Virus record (IMG/VR): IMGVR_UViG_3300035688_000010
Location: 1 to 48,318 of that record
Length of the DNA: 48,318 bases
From: a virus
Direction: 5' to 3' (one strand)
In this document: piece by piece, positions 8,540-16,955 of the stretch
Position numbering within the stretch: the stretch's first letter is position 1
Layout: each line of letters opens with the position of its first letter
Position numbers and translations under genes: made by a program
The notes under the pieces: generated by a model
Seen by the model: only the letters and a program-made list of their open reading frames with translations
Databases searched by the model: none
What the model was told of the DNA's origin: nothing

Positions 8540-9052
8540 ATGAAAAAACTAATTGTATTTTTGTTTATTATTTCAATCTGTTCAATAGCATTTGCAGTCA
8601 ATAAAAATATTATCTATGACAAGGACACAAAGGAAATAATTGCTGTCAAGATAAGCGAAAGACCTGCGACTGAACAGGGTAAGGTTGATATAGTATGCAA
8701 AGGAAATACTGTAAAGTATGGCGTAAATCCTGCAAAAGTTTTGACTATCTCGGTAGACGAAAAAAGTATTCCAGACGACGTATCAATTAAATACTACAAG
8801 ATAGATGTTATAACAAAAGATATTTATGAACCTATAACTATTGAATATATAAGTGGTTACAAAATAAAAAATATTAAAGAAGAAATTATTGGAAGATTGA
8901 CTTATTCAAGTGGAACTACATATAATATATATGACATGAAAGGAACTAAACTTGGAACATATAAGGCTTCTGTTAAATTAACAACTATAAACATAAAGGG
9001 TAAAGAATATAAATTAATAAAAATCGGAACTTCATACACAATCAAGGAATGA
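8540..9052 (+). CDS. Exported protein of unknown function
   Basis: 170 residues with SD AAGGAG. Signal peptide MKKLIVFLFIISICSIAFA|VNK has a textbook AFA cleavage site. The mature part is lysine-rich and beta-rich (YDKDTKEIIAVKISERP, GTKLGTYKASVKLTTINIKG) with no Cys. Last of the signal-peptide genes in this block. No family recognised. Confidence 0.75.
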   Translation: MKKLIVFLFIISICSIAFAVNKNIIYDKDTKEIIAVKISERPATEQGKVDIVCKGNTVKYGVNPAKVLTISVDEKSIPDDVSIKYYKIDVITKDIYEPITIEYISGYKIKNIKEEIIGRLTYSSGTTYNIYDMKGTKLGTYKASVKLTTINIKGKEYKLIKIGTSYTIKE

Positions 9053-9055
9053 TGA

Positions 9056-9373
9056 ATGTTATACTATATAGAATTTATTATAAAATATGGTTCATATGGA
9101 CTAATAACAATCCTTTGTTTCGTAATATATCTGCTGGCAAAATGGATCTTAAACAATCACATTGAAGCCCTAAAAGAATCTATAAAAAAAATAGATTTAA
9201 AAATAACAGGAATAGGCAAGAGCCTTGACGATGAAAAAGTTAAACGGGAACTGAAAGACGAGGAACAGGGAAAAGAACTTGTTGCAATTGGCAAGGACAT
9301 AGAATATATGACAAAGGATATTAAGAGAATTGATGATAAGTATAGTAGATATTTCAATGGAAGAACAAGTTAA
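9056..9373 (+). CDS. Membrane-anchored coiled-coil protein
   Basis: 105 residues, starting 3 bases after the previous stop with AAGGA upstream. One transmembrane helix (about residues 10-32, YGSYGLITILCFVIYLLAKWI) is followed by about 60 charged heptad-like residues (ALKESIKKIDLKITGIGKSL). This layout occurs in spanins, in some holin-associated proteins and in haemolysin-XhlA-like proteins. Lying just before a possible holin, a lysis role is plausible but unproven. Confidence 0.65.
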   Translation: MLYYIEFIIKYGSYGLITILCFVIYLLAKWILNNHIEALKESIKKIDLKITGIGKSLDDEKVKRELKDEEQGKELVAIGKDIEYMTKDIKRIDDKYSRYFNGRTS

Positions 9374-9391
9374 AATAATAAGGAGGCAATT

Positions 9392-9733
9392 ATGGATTTA
9401 GCATTAATCAAGACTTTGATACCAGGTGCAGTAGGAACTATTCTTGCAGTGATAGGAGCAATAGTGGCTATAATTGAGAAATACAAAGCAGATATTGCCA
9501 TTATCACTCTTGCAATAGAAAAAGCAGATGAGGATGGAGTTGTAACGCCAGAAGAAAAAAAACAAATAGCAGATACTTTTTATTTTCAATGCGTGAAACC
9601 AAAGTTGACAGGAAAATGGATATTGTTAAGACTTATTCCTGATGCATGGATGAAGTCCATAATTGGAAAGTTAATAGATAAAGTCTGCGAGAAAGCAAAG
9701 GCTTTAAATCTTAAGGTGCCAGGAAATAAATGA
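9392..9733 (+). CDS. Small membrane protein, possible holin
   Basis: 113 residues with an AGGAGG SD. One hydrophobic segment covers about residues 5-30 (LIKTLIPGAVGTILAVIGAI), then an acidic stretch (EKADEDGVVTPEEKKQ) and an amphipathic C-terminal half rich in Lys. Similar small proteins with one N-terminal helix occur as phage holins. The gene is separated from the endolysin by about 8.5 kb of tail genes, which weakens the assignment. It overlaps the first connector gene by ATGA. Confidence 0.55.
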   Translation: MDLALIKTLIPGAVGTILAVIGAIVAIIEKYKADIAIITLAIEKADEDGVVTPEEKKQIADTFYFQCVKPKLTGKWILLRLIPDAWMKSIIGKLIDKVCEKAKALNLKVPGNK

Positions 9734-10428
9734 CAATTACAATTGCTGATTTCAGAACTAAGGTTGGAATAATAATCAAGGACACCGCCGTGATATTGTC
9801 CTTGACTGCTACTTCAGGGGATGTGGATCAACTCATCCTGTCAGCAGTGGAATTCTATTCAAAAAGAAAACCAAGAATGTTATACCAGAAATATACGGGA
9901 AATGATGGATATTCTTATGCCATGCCCACATCTTGGATTGATGGATTTTCTGATATTCGTTCTATCGAGTATCCTTCGGGGGAACAGGTTCCAGTTTATT
10001 TGCAAACAGAGGATTGGGAAATACATACAGATGACACGGGAAGCAAAATAAGATTCCTGGATGACTCTCCTGGAGCATCTGAAAGTTTTATAGTTGGATA
10101 TACAGTTCCTCATATCTTAACTGCGGCCGCTTCTACAATCTATGCTAATGATTTTGAAGCACTCTGTTATCTGGCCGCTTCTTATTGCTGTAAAGCAATT
10201 TCAAAAAATTATGCTCAATCTTCCGAACCAATTATTAATGCCGATGCAGTAGATTACAAATCAAAGAGTTCTGAATATGCAAAGAGAGCAGAAGAATTAT
10301 ATAAAGATTATGAAAGATTGATGATAGAATCCGAAGAGACGGTGGACCCGGGTTCTGTAGTGAAAGATTTTGATACAGGTTTTATATGGGGTGGAAGACA
10401 TCTTACACATCCCAAGGAATACAGATGA
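9730..10428 (+). CDS. Head-tail connector/adaptor protein
   Basis: 232 residues in an ATGA overlap. It begins with a helical segment then YSKRKPRMLYQKY and MPTSWIDGFSDIRSIEYPSG, the pattern of phage head-tail adaptors that bind beneath the portal. A long helical C-terminal half (SKSSEYAKRAEELYKDYERL) follows. It starts the tail-joining operon; the next genes are HK97 gp10-like and a tail-terminator candidate, the usual order. Confidence 0.7.
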   Translation: MTITIADFRTKVGIIIKDTAVILSLTATSGDVDQLILSAVEFYSKRKPRMLYQKYTGNDGYSYAMPTSWIDGFSDIRSIEYPSGEQVPVYLQTEDWEIHTDDTGSKIRFLDDSPGASESFIVGYTVPHILTAAASTIYANDFEALCYLAASYCCKAISKNYAQSSEPIINADAVDYKSKSSEYAKRAEELYKDYERLMIESEETVDPGSVVKDFDTGFIWGGRHLTHPKEYR

Positions 10429-10925
10429 GCATGGAAATTGTAATTCCAACTTTTCAACTCCAAAATCTTCTGAAGCAATTTGAAGGAGCAGAAGATACTT
10501 TAGATACTCTGGCAAGAAAAACTATGATTGAATCTGTTTCTATTCTTGAGAGAATTATTAAAGAGACTGCTCCGGTGGATGCTGGAACTTATAGAAATTC
10601 TGTATCTTCAAAAGTTATTGGTAAGGCCCTGGATATGATAGGAACTGTATTCTCGCCTTTGTTATATGCTATAATTGTAGAAAGCGGAAGGAGTCCGGGA
10701 ACATGGCCTAATATTGCGGCCATCACAAAATGGGTTGAAAGGAAAAGATTAGCAACTTCCGCTGAGATGGTTTTGAAAGTTGGATTTTTAGTTTCAAGAG
10801 CAATTAAAAATAGAGGCATAGAAGCAAAAAATATATTTGAAAATGCACTGGATGCCTCAGAAACTTATATAGTTAAGAAATTTGAATGGATGTGTGATGA
10901 ATTTATCAGGAGTTTTGAGAAATGA
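10425..10925 (+). CDS. HK97 gp10-like tail-joining protein
   Basis: 166 residues. The start at 10425 (ATGA overlap) is chosen over an in-frame ATG 39 bases upstream that would lie deep inside the previous gene. The segment TAPVDAGTYRNSV is the signature of HK97 gp10-like/minor tail proteins, followed by PLLYAIIVESGRSPGTWPN and the helical FLVSRAIKNRG end. It probably acts in head-tail joining or neck formation. Confidence 0.75.
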   Translation: MSMEIVIPTFQLQNLLKQFEGAEDTLDTLARKTMIESVSILERIIKETAPVDAGTYRNSVSSKVIGKALDMIGTVFSPLLYAIIVESGRSPGTWPNIAAITKWVERKRLATSAEMVLKVGFLVSRAIKNRGIEAKNIFENALDASETYIVKKFEWMCDEFIRSFEK

Positions 10926-11389
10926 GTGAAGCCTTAATAAGAGCAGAAATAAAATCAGTAATGACCGGAATTGCAGGAACCATTGGTTCCAAGATATATG
11001 ATTATATGCGGCTTCCAAATGATAAGGGAATTGTATCATGGAAATCTTATCTTGATGCTTTTAAAGATGGTTCTAAAATTCTTGGTTGGCAAATATATAG
11101 AACTTCTTGTTTGGAAATACATTCTACAACTTCTATTAATTTAAGAACTCATACATATATGATAGAAGGATTTATGTCTTTGGATGATTCAGCAGAAACA
11201 GAAAAAACATTCCAAACTTATATTGAAAAAATATGTGAGACTTTCAGGGCAAATATAAAATTAAATAGTAAAGCATTTGAGACAAATCCTATTCAAGTCT
11301 TGGTTATAGAAGCAAGAATGTTTGGAGAAGTTTTATGTCATAGAGTTGCCATGTCTTACGATGTCCAGGAGGAGCTGCAGTGGCGATGA
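10922..11389 (+). CDS. Tail terminator/completion protein candidate
   Basis: 155 residues, ATGA overlap with the gp10-like gene. Mixed alpha/beta sequence with TIGSKIYDYMRLPND near the N terminus and a C-terminal strand (VLCHRVAMSYDVQEEL). Size and place between the gp10-like protein and the tail tube match gpU/gp11-type tail terminators. The assignment rests on gene order. Confidence 0.6.
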   Translation: MSEALIRAEIKSVMTGIAGTIGSKIYDYMRLPNDKGIVSWKSYLDAFKDGSKILGWQIYRTSCLEIHSTTSINLRTHTYMIEGFMSLDDSAETEKTFQTYIEKICETFRANIKLNSKAFETNPIQVLVIEARMFGEVLCHRVAMSYDVQEELQWR

Positions 11390-11399
11390 TGGAGGTATT

Positions 11400-11561
11400 A
11401 TGAAAGTTAAAATATTAGTTTGGAGATATACACCTGAAGGCGAAATAGTAAAAGGCAAAGAAGTAGAAATGGACAAAGAGTTTGCTCTTCAATTGGAAAG
11501 ACAGGGCATTGTTGAAATCATAGATAAGAAAAAGAAAGAAGAAATTAAGAAAGTAAAATGA
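11400..11561 (+). CDS. Small tail-operon protein (53 aa)
   Basis: The ATG at 11400 has GGAGG 5 bases upstream, so it is preferred over an in-frame ATG 78 bases earlier inside the previous gene. N-terminal beta hairpin (MKVKILVWRYTPEGEIVKGK), then a helix and a Lys-rich tail (KKKKEEIKKVK). Small proteins of this kind commonly precede the tail tube gene. Function unknown. Confidence 0.65.
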   Translation: MKVKILVWRYTPEGEIVKGKEVEMDKEFALQLERQGIVEIIDKKKKEEIKKVK

Positions 11562-11574
11562 GGAGGATAACACT

Positions 11575-12768
11575 ATGGGCTCAGGATTATTAACTCACGT
11601 TGGAGTTGCGAAAGAAGTGGCATGGGGAACACCTATTGCGGCCACTGATTATTTGAAATTCAATTCTGAAAATATGGCTCTGGTTATTGAAGAGAATTTA
11701 TCCGCTCAACTTCATGCCAGAAGAGATGAACCCGAGTCTTATGAAGGACTTGGAAGGGTTGCAGGAGATACGGTTCATGAAGTCCATCCAAATGGTCTCG
11801 GTTATATTCTCCGTTCTTGGTTCGGACAACCAGTGACAACCAAACCTGGAACTCTTGCTTATCAGCACGTGTTTACACCTTATTCTCATTTTATACCTGC
11901 CGCCCAGAAGGGAACTGCCACGGGCGGAAGCACAACCACTTTGGCAGATACCGGGAAGACTTGGGTTCCAGATGTCTACATTGGCATGTGGGTTCATATT
12001 CTTTCTGGAACGGGAGCAGGACAGGTAGGTTATATAACGGATAACGATGCCACCACCCTAACCGTGGCAACATGGACTCAGCCAAGCACCGACTCAGTCT
12101 ATGAGATACGAGTGGGCCCCGGAAATTGCATTCTACCGCCATATACACTCGAAATTAACAGGGATATGGGGTCTCCTAATGGTTTTCAGTATTCAGGCTG
12201 CGTAGCGAACGTTCTGGCGTTCTCTTATGGCGTTGCAGCGAAGATTCTGAGCCTCACAACCTCTTGGATAGGTAAGGATGAGGCAAAACTGGCAATAACC
12301 ACTCCTACCCTCGAAACTACAAAACCTTTCACTTGGGATGAAGCAGTTATTTCAATTGGATCCGCATATAACTATCTTGAAACTTTGTCTTTTAATCTGA
12401 ATAATGGTTTAGTTGGGATTCCTCTTTTGAATGCCGCTCCCAAAAGGATTGGAATGATACAGGGAGATACTTATAGAACAGGAACTATTGCTCCGACTTT
12501 TAGAACTCAAGACAGGACAGAATATGATAAATATAAGGGATGGACAACAGCCGCTTGGACAATAGTATTTACAAGTGGACTAATAGAAGCGGGAAAGAAT
12601 TATACTTTAACAATTTCATTTCCTAAAGTTCTATACATGACTTATCCAATAGGCATTGCGGGCCCGGGACAGATAATTGTTGGTGCAACTGGTAAGATAA
12701 AATATGATTCTGCTGTAGGTTATCTTTGCATGATAACATTGCAAAATTCTATTGTGAAATATTCATAA
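11575..12768 (+). CDS. Major tail tube protein
   Basis: 397 residues with an AGGAGG SD. The opening (THVGVAKEVAWGTPIAATDYLKF) is the hallmark of phage tail tube proteins, with E-to-beta patterns (LGRVAGDTVHEVHPNGLGYIL) through the first 100 residues. An insertion at about 100-180 (GSTTTLADTGKTW, GTGAGQVGYITD) resembles a small surface domain carried on some tail tubes. Two terminator-like hairpins follow, as expected for a highly expressed structural gene. Confidence 0.85.
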   Translation: MGSGLLTHVGVAKEVAWGTPIAATDYLKFNSENMALVIEENLSAQLHARRDEPESYEGLGRVAGDTVHEVHPNGLGYILRSWFGQPVTTKPGTLAYQHVFTPYSHFIPAAQKGTATGGSTTTLADTGKTWVPDVYIGMWVHILSGTGAGQVGYITDNDATTLTVATWTQPSTDSVYEIRVGPGNCILPPYTLEINRDMGSPNGFQYSGCVANVLAFSYGVAAKILSLTTSWIGKDEAKLAITTPTLETTKPFTWDEAVISIGSAYNYLETLSFNLNNGLVGIPLLNAAPKRIGMIQGDTYRTGTIAPTFRTQDRTEYDKYKGWTTAAWTIVFTSGLIEAGKNYTLTISFPKVLYMTYPIGIAGPGQIIVGATGKIKYDSAVGYLCMITLQNSIVKYS

Positions 12769-12796
12769 CCTGAGATTTACTCCCTCAGGCAACTTT
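12769..12796 (+). terminator. Terminator after tail tube gene
   Basis: CCTGAG (12769-12774, directly after the stop) pairs with CTCAGG (12784-12789), loop of 9 bases, followed by CAACTTTTTCTTT. The stem is short (6 bp), so termination is probably partial. Confidence 0.55.
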
Positions 12797-12806
12797 TTCT
12801 TTCTTG

Positions 12807-12864
12807 AAGAAGGATGGCGATTTTGAAGAAGCCTTTCAAGTTGTTATCCTTCTTTAATTTTGAG
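12807..12864 (+). terminator. Second hairpin before the tape measure gene
   Basis: AAGAAGGAT (12807-12815) pairs with ATCCTTCTT (12846-12854), with an inner GGC/GCC pairing, followed by TAATTTT. A competing CTTGAA/TTCAAG pairing exists (12803-12808 with 12835-12840). It would reduce read-through into the tape measure gene and lower its dose relative to tail tube. No gene lies in the 101-base gap. Confidence 0.5.
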
Positions 12865-12869
12865 GTAAT

Positions 12870-14552
12870 ATGGCAATACAACCTTTAGACATAATTATCC
12901 GGTTAAAAGATGAAGTCACTAATAAAATAAAAGGTGTCAGGGAAGGTATAAAGAGTTTTACTACTGACCTTACTTCCTTATCAAGTATAATTACAGGAAC
13001 TGTGGTTGGAATAGGTTTTAAATCTTTATTCGATGCTTATGAAGAAGCCGAAGTCGCTCAAACTAAATTATCTGGTGCTCTCCGGTCTCAAGGGAAATAT
13101 TCAAAAGAACTCACCGATGCATTCATTAAGAATGCCAGCGCCCTTCAAGACTTAACAATCTGTAATGATGAAGCCATTCTCTCTGGACAAGCCTTTGCAA
13201 TGAATATGGGTGTGTCTGCTGATACAGTAAGCAAAATTACCCCCACAATCCTTGATTTTGCTTCTGCAATGAATGTTGATTTGCAAACTGCTTTTCAAGT
13301 AGTTGGTCAAGCAGCTATGGGAAATACAAGTCAACTCCGACGATATGGAATAATTGTTGATGAATCCAAACTAAAGAACGAAGGCTTCAATGCAGTTTTG
13401 GAAACCATGCAGAAAAATTTTGCAGGTTCTTCTGAATCTATTGCTAAAACTACATCAGGAAGTATGTCCCAATTCCGAAATACCCTTGATGATTTATTTG
13501 AAGAAATGGGACAGGGTTTGGCTTTTTATGTCAAACCTCTTTCCGAAGGAATAAATATACTTCTTAAGTCCGTCATGGGTACAAATACTAAGACTGCTGA
13601 ATTCGCAAGTATACAGAAACGATTGAAAAGTGCTTTGGATGAAGGAAATTTATCTGTTCGGGATAGGAATTTTTTATTAGATGCTAATAAACAAGGACAA
13701 GAAGAACTCATTAAGAAATTTTTAGACAGCCATGAAAAAGAAAAAGCAGCCTTTAAAGAAAAAATAGAACTGAGCGAAGAATGGGCGAGAAAAATAAAGG
13801 AAACTCGGGAAAAAGAAGCAGAGGAAGAAAATAAAAAAGTAAAAGCAGAAGCTAAGGAAATTGAAGAACGATATGATTTTAGAAGAGAATTAAGAGAACT
13901 TGATTTGCAGGAAGTTATAGATTCTTTAGAAAAAGAATATGAATCTACCGAGACCAGTGCAGAAGATAAAAAAGCCATTTTAATGGCTCTTGAGGATTAT
14001 AAAAAAGAAGCGCAAATTCAATCAGCAGTGGAAACGGAAAAATGGAATGATAAAATTTCAGATTTATTTGTTGGTGGAATAAAGGATTGGGAATCGGCTT
14101 GGAAAGGATTTCAAGATTATATTGTTAATTTCATTCTCAAAACTATTGCTGATGAAATAGTTAAATCCTTAATGTTGGGTGAGGCACTTAAAAAAGTTTT
14201 GGGTGGATTTGCTGGTGGCGGAGGAATTTTAGGATTTGTTGGTTCTCTTTTTCATTTTCAATCCGGCGGAACCCTTAATGAACCCGTGGTCGGAGTTGGA
14301 CGTTCCGGTCAAATGTATTCTTTTGCGGAACATGGTGCTGAAACATTTGCTCCTCTTGGAAGTTCAGGCGGCGGAATGGGTGGTGGCGTGAATATCGGAA
14401 GTATAAATATTCAGTTTCCTAATGTAACTACATTTTCAGACTGGATGGCAGCTCCACCGTCTTTGGTAAAAGAAGTAACAGAAAAAAAAATATTTGAAGC
14501 ATTCAGGAGTCTTGCAAGGGAAGGCAAGATGACAGAGGTGACAAAGGTATGA
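12870..14552 (+). CDS. Tail tape measure protein
   Basis: 560 residues with TGAGGT upstream of the ATG. N terminus IIIRLKDEVTNKIKGVREGI, then the conserved tape-measure segment (KTTSGSMSQFRNTLDDLFEEMGQ at about 200-220, AAMGNTSQLRRYGI before it), a long charged coiled region (about 290-390), and a Gly-rich end (GGGGILGFVGSLFHFQSGG, EHGAETFAPLG) as in lambda-like tape measures. At about 0.15 nm per residue it predicts a tail of roughly 80 nm, hence a siphovirus. Confidence 0.9.
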   Translation: MAIQPLDIIIRLKDEVTNKIKGVREGIKSFTTDLTSLSSIITGTVVGIGFKSLFDAYEEAEVAQTKLSGALRSQGKYSKELTDAFIKNASALQDLTICNDEAILSGQAFAMNMGVSADTVSKITPTILDFASAMNVDLQTAFQVVGQAAMGNTSQLRRYGIIVDESKLKNEGFNAVLETMQKNFAGSSESIAKTTSGSMSQFRNTLDDLFEEMGQGLAFYVKPLSEGINILLKSVMGTNTKTAEFASIQKRLKSALDEGNLSVRDRNFLLDANKQGQEELIKKFLDSHEKEKAAFKEKIELSEEWARKIKETREKEAEEENKKVKAEAKEIEERYDFRRELRELDLQEVIDSLEKEYESTETSAEDKKAILMALEDYKKEAQIQSAVETEKWNDKISDLFVGGIKDWESAWKGFQDYIVNFILKTIADEIVKSLMLGEALKKVLGGFAGGGGILGFVGSLFHFQSGGTLNEPVVGVGRSGQMYSFAEHGAETFAPLGSSGGGMGGGVNIGSINIQFPNVTTFSDWMAAPPSLVKEVTEKKIFEAFRSLAREGKMTEVTKV

Positions 14553-14914
14553 GTAATATGAGATTGACAGATGGTTCGACTCCAATAGATTTTGATTCAA
14601 CTCCCGGATATAGAAAACCTGGAATTCAAAATAAATTAAGTATGAGGGCTCTTCTTGGAACTCTTTATACCTATTTAGTTTTTAATAAAAAATATTATTC
14701 TGTTCCCATGGATTTTGTTAATCTGACTGATAAGAATACAATAGTAGGTTGGTTTGAAAATGTAACAACTTTAACTTTCTATCCTGATTATACCAGTAAT
14801 CCAGGAACATATTATTCAGTAAAGATTATGAATAGAGCAAATCCTCTCGATTCTTTCGCAGGGCCTAACTGGGAAACATTTTTCAGAGGAACTTTGGAGC
14901 TGGAAGAGATATGA
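14549..14914 (+). CDS. Distal tail protein candidate
   Basis: 121 residues, ATGA overlap with the tape measure gene. Beta-rich with LTDGSTPIDFDSTPGY at the N terminus and TTLTFYPDYTSNPGTYYSVKI. Position right after the tape measure is where distal tail (Dit) or tail-tip assembly proteins are found. Small for a Dit, and no signature is certain. Confidence 0.55.
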   Translation: MSNMRLTDGSTPIDFDSTPGYRKPGIQNKLSMRALLGTLYTYLVFNKKYYSVPMDFVNLTDKNTIVGWFENVTTLTFYPDYTSNPGTYYSVKIMNRANPLDSFAGPNWETFFRGTLELEEI

Positions 14915-16506
14915 GCACTCCTGAAGATTTCTTAAGTCAAAAAACTATTGAACATTTGGAATTCTATTTCAAAATAGGCGGAGTGGATTATTCCCAATAT
15001 GTCACAAGAATATCTTCTCTTTCAAGAAATGTTAGAAGTATTACACTTGGAAATATTTCTGTCACTCTTTCAAATCTCACCCAGATTTTCAATGCTATTC
15101 AAACCAATAAAGGTGCATGGTTAAAGAAAGAATGTAAGATTGGATTTATAGTTCCATTTTATTTATGGGATAGTTTTTTATGGGATAGTTGGGAATGGGC
15201 AAGTGGTTATGAATTATTTACTGGAGTTTTAGATGATGCTGACTTTAGAGAGGGAGAAGTTGATTTAACTTTAAGAGATGATACTTCTATTGTATTGGCA
15301 AAGGAAGTTGGATATGATGATGATTCTTTTGTAGTCAATGATGATAATAAATATCTTGATTTCGCAAGGACGGGATGGGGACAAGTTAATGTAATTATAG
15401 CCGAAGGAACTTACAAAATAGCTGGATTAAGTCAAGATGATGTTGGTTCTTTATGCGAGGCAATTTACAATGCTATGCATACAGCCGATCCAACAAGCAC
15501 ATATACAGTGACTTCAAGTAATTCTACCAGAAAGTTTACAATCACCCGTTCGACCGGAGAACTAAAATTATTATGGAAGAGTGGCAAATATGGTTCATTG
15601 GCACCTATTGAAGCAAATAGAAATAAAAATATAGGAACTCTTCTTGGTTACAATACTGCTATTGATAATATTGGTTCTGCTTCTTACACTGCTTCTTCCG
15701 CAGTAATCCAATCTCTAAATTACTTTCATAGTTCGTATAATCCTGCTGACTTGGCTTGGACAATTCTTACAACCTACGGCGGATTGGATACCACTGCAAG
15801 TTCTGCAAATACTGATATCGATTATGATTTATGGGTGGCATGGAAATCCTACTGCACAACTTTTCAATATTCTATTCAGGGACATTTCACTGGAGACACT
15901 ATTGAAGAGTTATTAATAAAAATAGCAAGAATAACCGATAGTATGATTTATGTTACCGGTTCAGGAAAGATTGGATTTAGAATATTCATTGAAGATACTT
16001 CTTCTCCGATGGATATAACAAGAGATGACTTATTAGTATTCCCACGAGTATTTATTGATAGTTCGGAGTTAATGAATTATCTTACTGTTTACTACGGATA
16101 TAATCCTGCTAGCCAAATTTGGACATCTTCTCATATTGCTCAGAATTCACAATCTCAAACTGACTTCGGATTATTTACTTTGCAAGAAAAAGATGTGGTA
16201 GTATGGCATTCAGGATATTATTCCGCAGAGGCTTATGCTGTAAAGAAATTAGATAGAGAAAAAGAACCAATAGGAAAGGGAGAATGCTTAATGCCTTTGA
16301 AAGGTTTCACAACCGGAGTCGGAAGAGGTCTTGATATTACAGAAGCATTTAGAGGATTTACAAATAAAGGGTTGAGAATAGAAGTTGAAAGAGGAGAAGT
16401 AGAAAAAGGCAACATGAATCTTGAGGGAGTTATTGTTGACTTAAAAGAATGGTTAATTCTTAGTGACCCTGTATTTGGAGAACTTGGAACCAAACGATTA
16501 ATTTAG
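14911..16506 (+). CDS. Tail hub / tail-tip protein
   Basis: 531 residues, ATGA overlap. N-terminal half beta-rich with repeated DSFLWDSWEW and a D-rich segment (VGYDDDSFVVNDDNK); the middle resembles phage hub proteins (TGDTIEELLIKIARITDSMIY, SGKIGFRIF), and the C terminus (NKGLRIEVERGEVEKGNMNL, LILSDPVFGELG) fits a tail hub or baseplate-like protein. It probably closes the tail tube end and connects to the fibres encoded downstream. Confidence 0.65.
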   Translation: MSTPEDFLSQKTIEHLEFYFKIGGVDYSQYVTRISSLSRNVRSITLGNISVTLSNLTQIFNAIQTNKGAWLKKECKIGFIVPFYLWDSFLWDSWEWASGYELFTGVLDDADFREGEVDLTLRDDTSIVLAKEVGYDDDSFVVNDDNKYLDFARTGWGQVNVIIAEGTYKIAGLSQDDVGSLCEAIYNAMHTADPTSTYTVTSSNSTRKFTITRSTGELKLLWKSGKYGSLAPIEANRNKNIGTLLGYNTAIDNIGSASYTASSAVIQSLNYFHSSYNPADLAWTILTTYGGLDTTASSANTDIDYDLWVAWKSYCTTFQYSIQGHFTGDTIEELLIKIARITDSMIYVTGSGKIGFRIFIEDTSSPMDITRDDLLVFPRVFIDSSELMNYLTVYYGYNPASQIWTSSHIAQNSQSQTDFGLFTLQEKDVVVWHSGYYSAEAYAVKKLDREKEPIGKGECLMPLKGFTTGVGRGLDITEAFRGFTNKGLRIEVERGEVEKGNMNLEGVIVDLKEWLILSDPVFGELGTKRLI

Positions 16507-16512
16507 TATAAT
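16484..16512 (+). promoter_or_regulatory. Sigma70-like promoter at the end of the hub gene
   Basis: TTGGAA (16484-16489), a 17-base spacer and a perfect TATAAT (16507-16512). The predicted transcript start, about 7 bases downstream, falls on the ATG at 16519, so this promoter would make a leaderless or near-leaderless mRNA. Confidence 0.5.
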
Positions 16513-16518
16513 AAAAAC

Positions 16519-16722
16519 ATGGAAGAAAGAAAACCAAGAACTATAACTTGTAAGAAATGCGGAAAGACAGAAACAGAAAAAGTATTCGGAACTGGCTTTT
16601 CTGGATGGATTCAAATATGCGAACTAACATATACCGATGACATAACTAAAAAAATAAGAAGTCCTGAACTTTGTCCAGAGTGTGTAAATCTTTTAAAAAA
16701 ATATTTGGATAATGAAATTTAG
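16519..16722 (+). CDS. Zinc-ribbon protein (67 aa)
   Basis: Two Cys pairs, CKKCGK near residue 11 and CPEC near residue 55, form a treble-clef/zinc-ribbon. No SD is visible before the ATG (AATAAAAAC), unlike all neighbours, and a TATAAT box ends 6 bases upstream. Location between hub and fibre genes is unusual for a zinc protein. It may bind nucleic acid or act as an assembly factor. Unknown function. Confidence 0.65.
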   Translation: MEERKPRTITCKKCGKTETEKVFGTGFSGWIQICELTYTDDITKKIRSPELCPECVNLLKKYLDNEI

Positions 16723-16730
16723 GAGGTAGT

Positions 16731-16946
16731 ATGAGTGTTTGGACAAATTTGACCTTCAATTATTTAGAAATATTATCTCATACCAAAATGAATCAGTTAG
16801 ATGCTAATCTTGACGCTTTAACAGAGGGTGCGGCGGGTGCTCCAAAGATTCAGACAGCGGCTATTACCGATGGCAATGTAACTTTTGTAAAATTAGGTTC
16901 TGGAGTCGTAGGAAAACTCTTGGCTTATATAATAGTTTTTTCTTAG
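16731..16946 (+). CDS. Small tail-fibre-type protein
   Basis: 71 residues with an AGGAGG SD. The N terminus (TNLTFNYLEILSHTKMNQLDANLDAL) has the trimeric fibre-start pattern seen in many phage fibres (start of fibre, then 'mNqld.N...l'), followed by a Gly/Ala-rich stretch and an ITDGNVTFVKLGSG segment. Probably a short fibre or a fibre-attachment protein. Confidence 0.65.
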   Translation: MSVWTNLTFNYLEILSHTKMNQLDANLDALTEGAAGAPKIQTAAITDGNVTFVKLGSGVVGKLLAYIIVFS

Positions 16947-16955
16947 GAGGATACC

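Noticed and set aside
13526-13978. 150-codon minus-strand frame inside the tape measure gene
   Set aside because: Ser/Phe/Leu-rich shadow of a Lys/Glu-rich coiled region; no SD and no motif.
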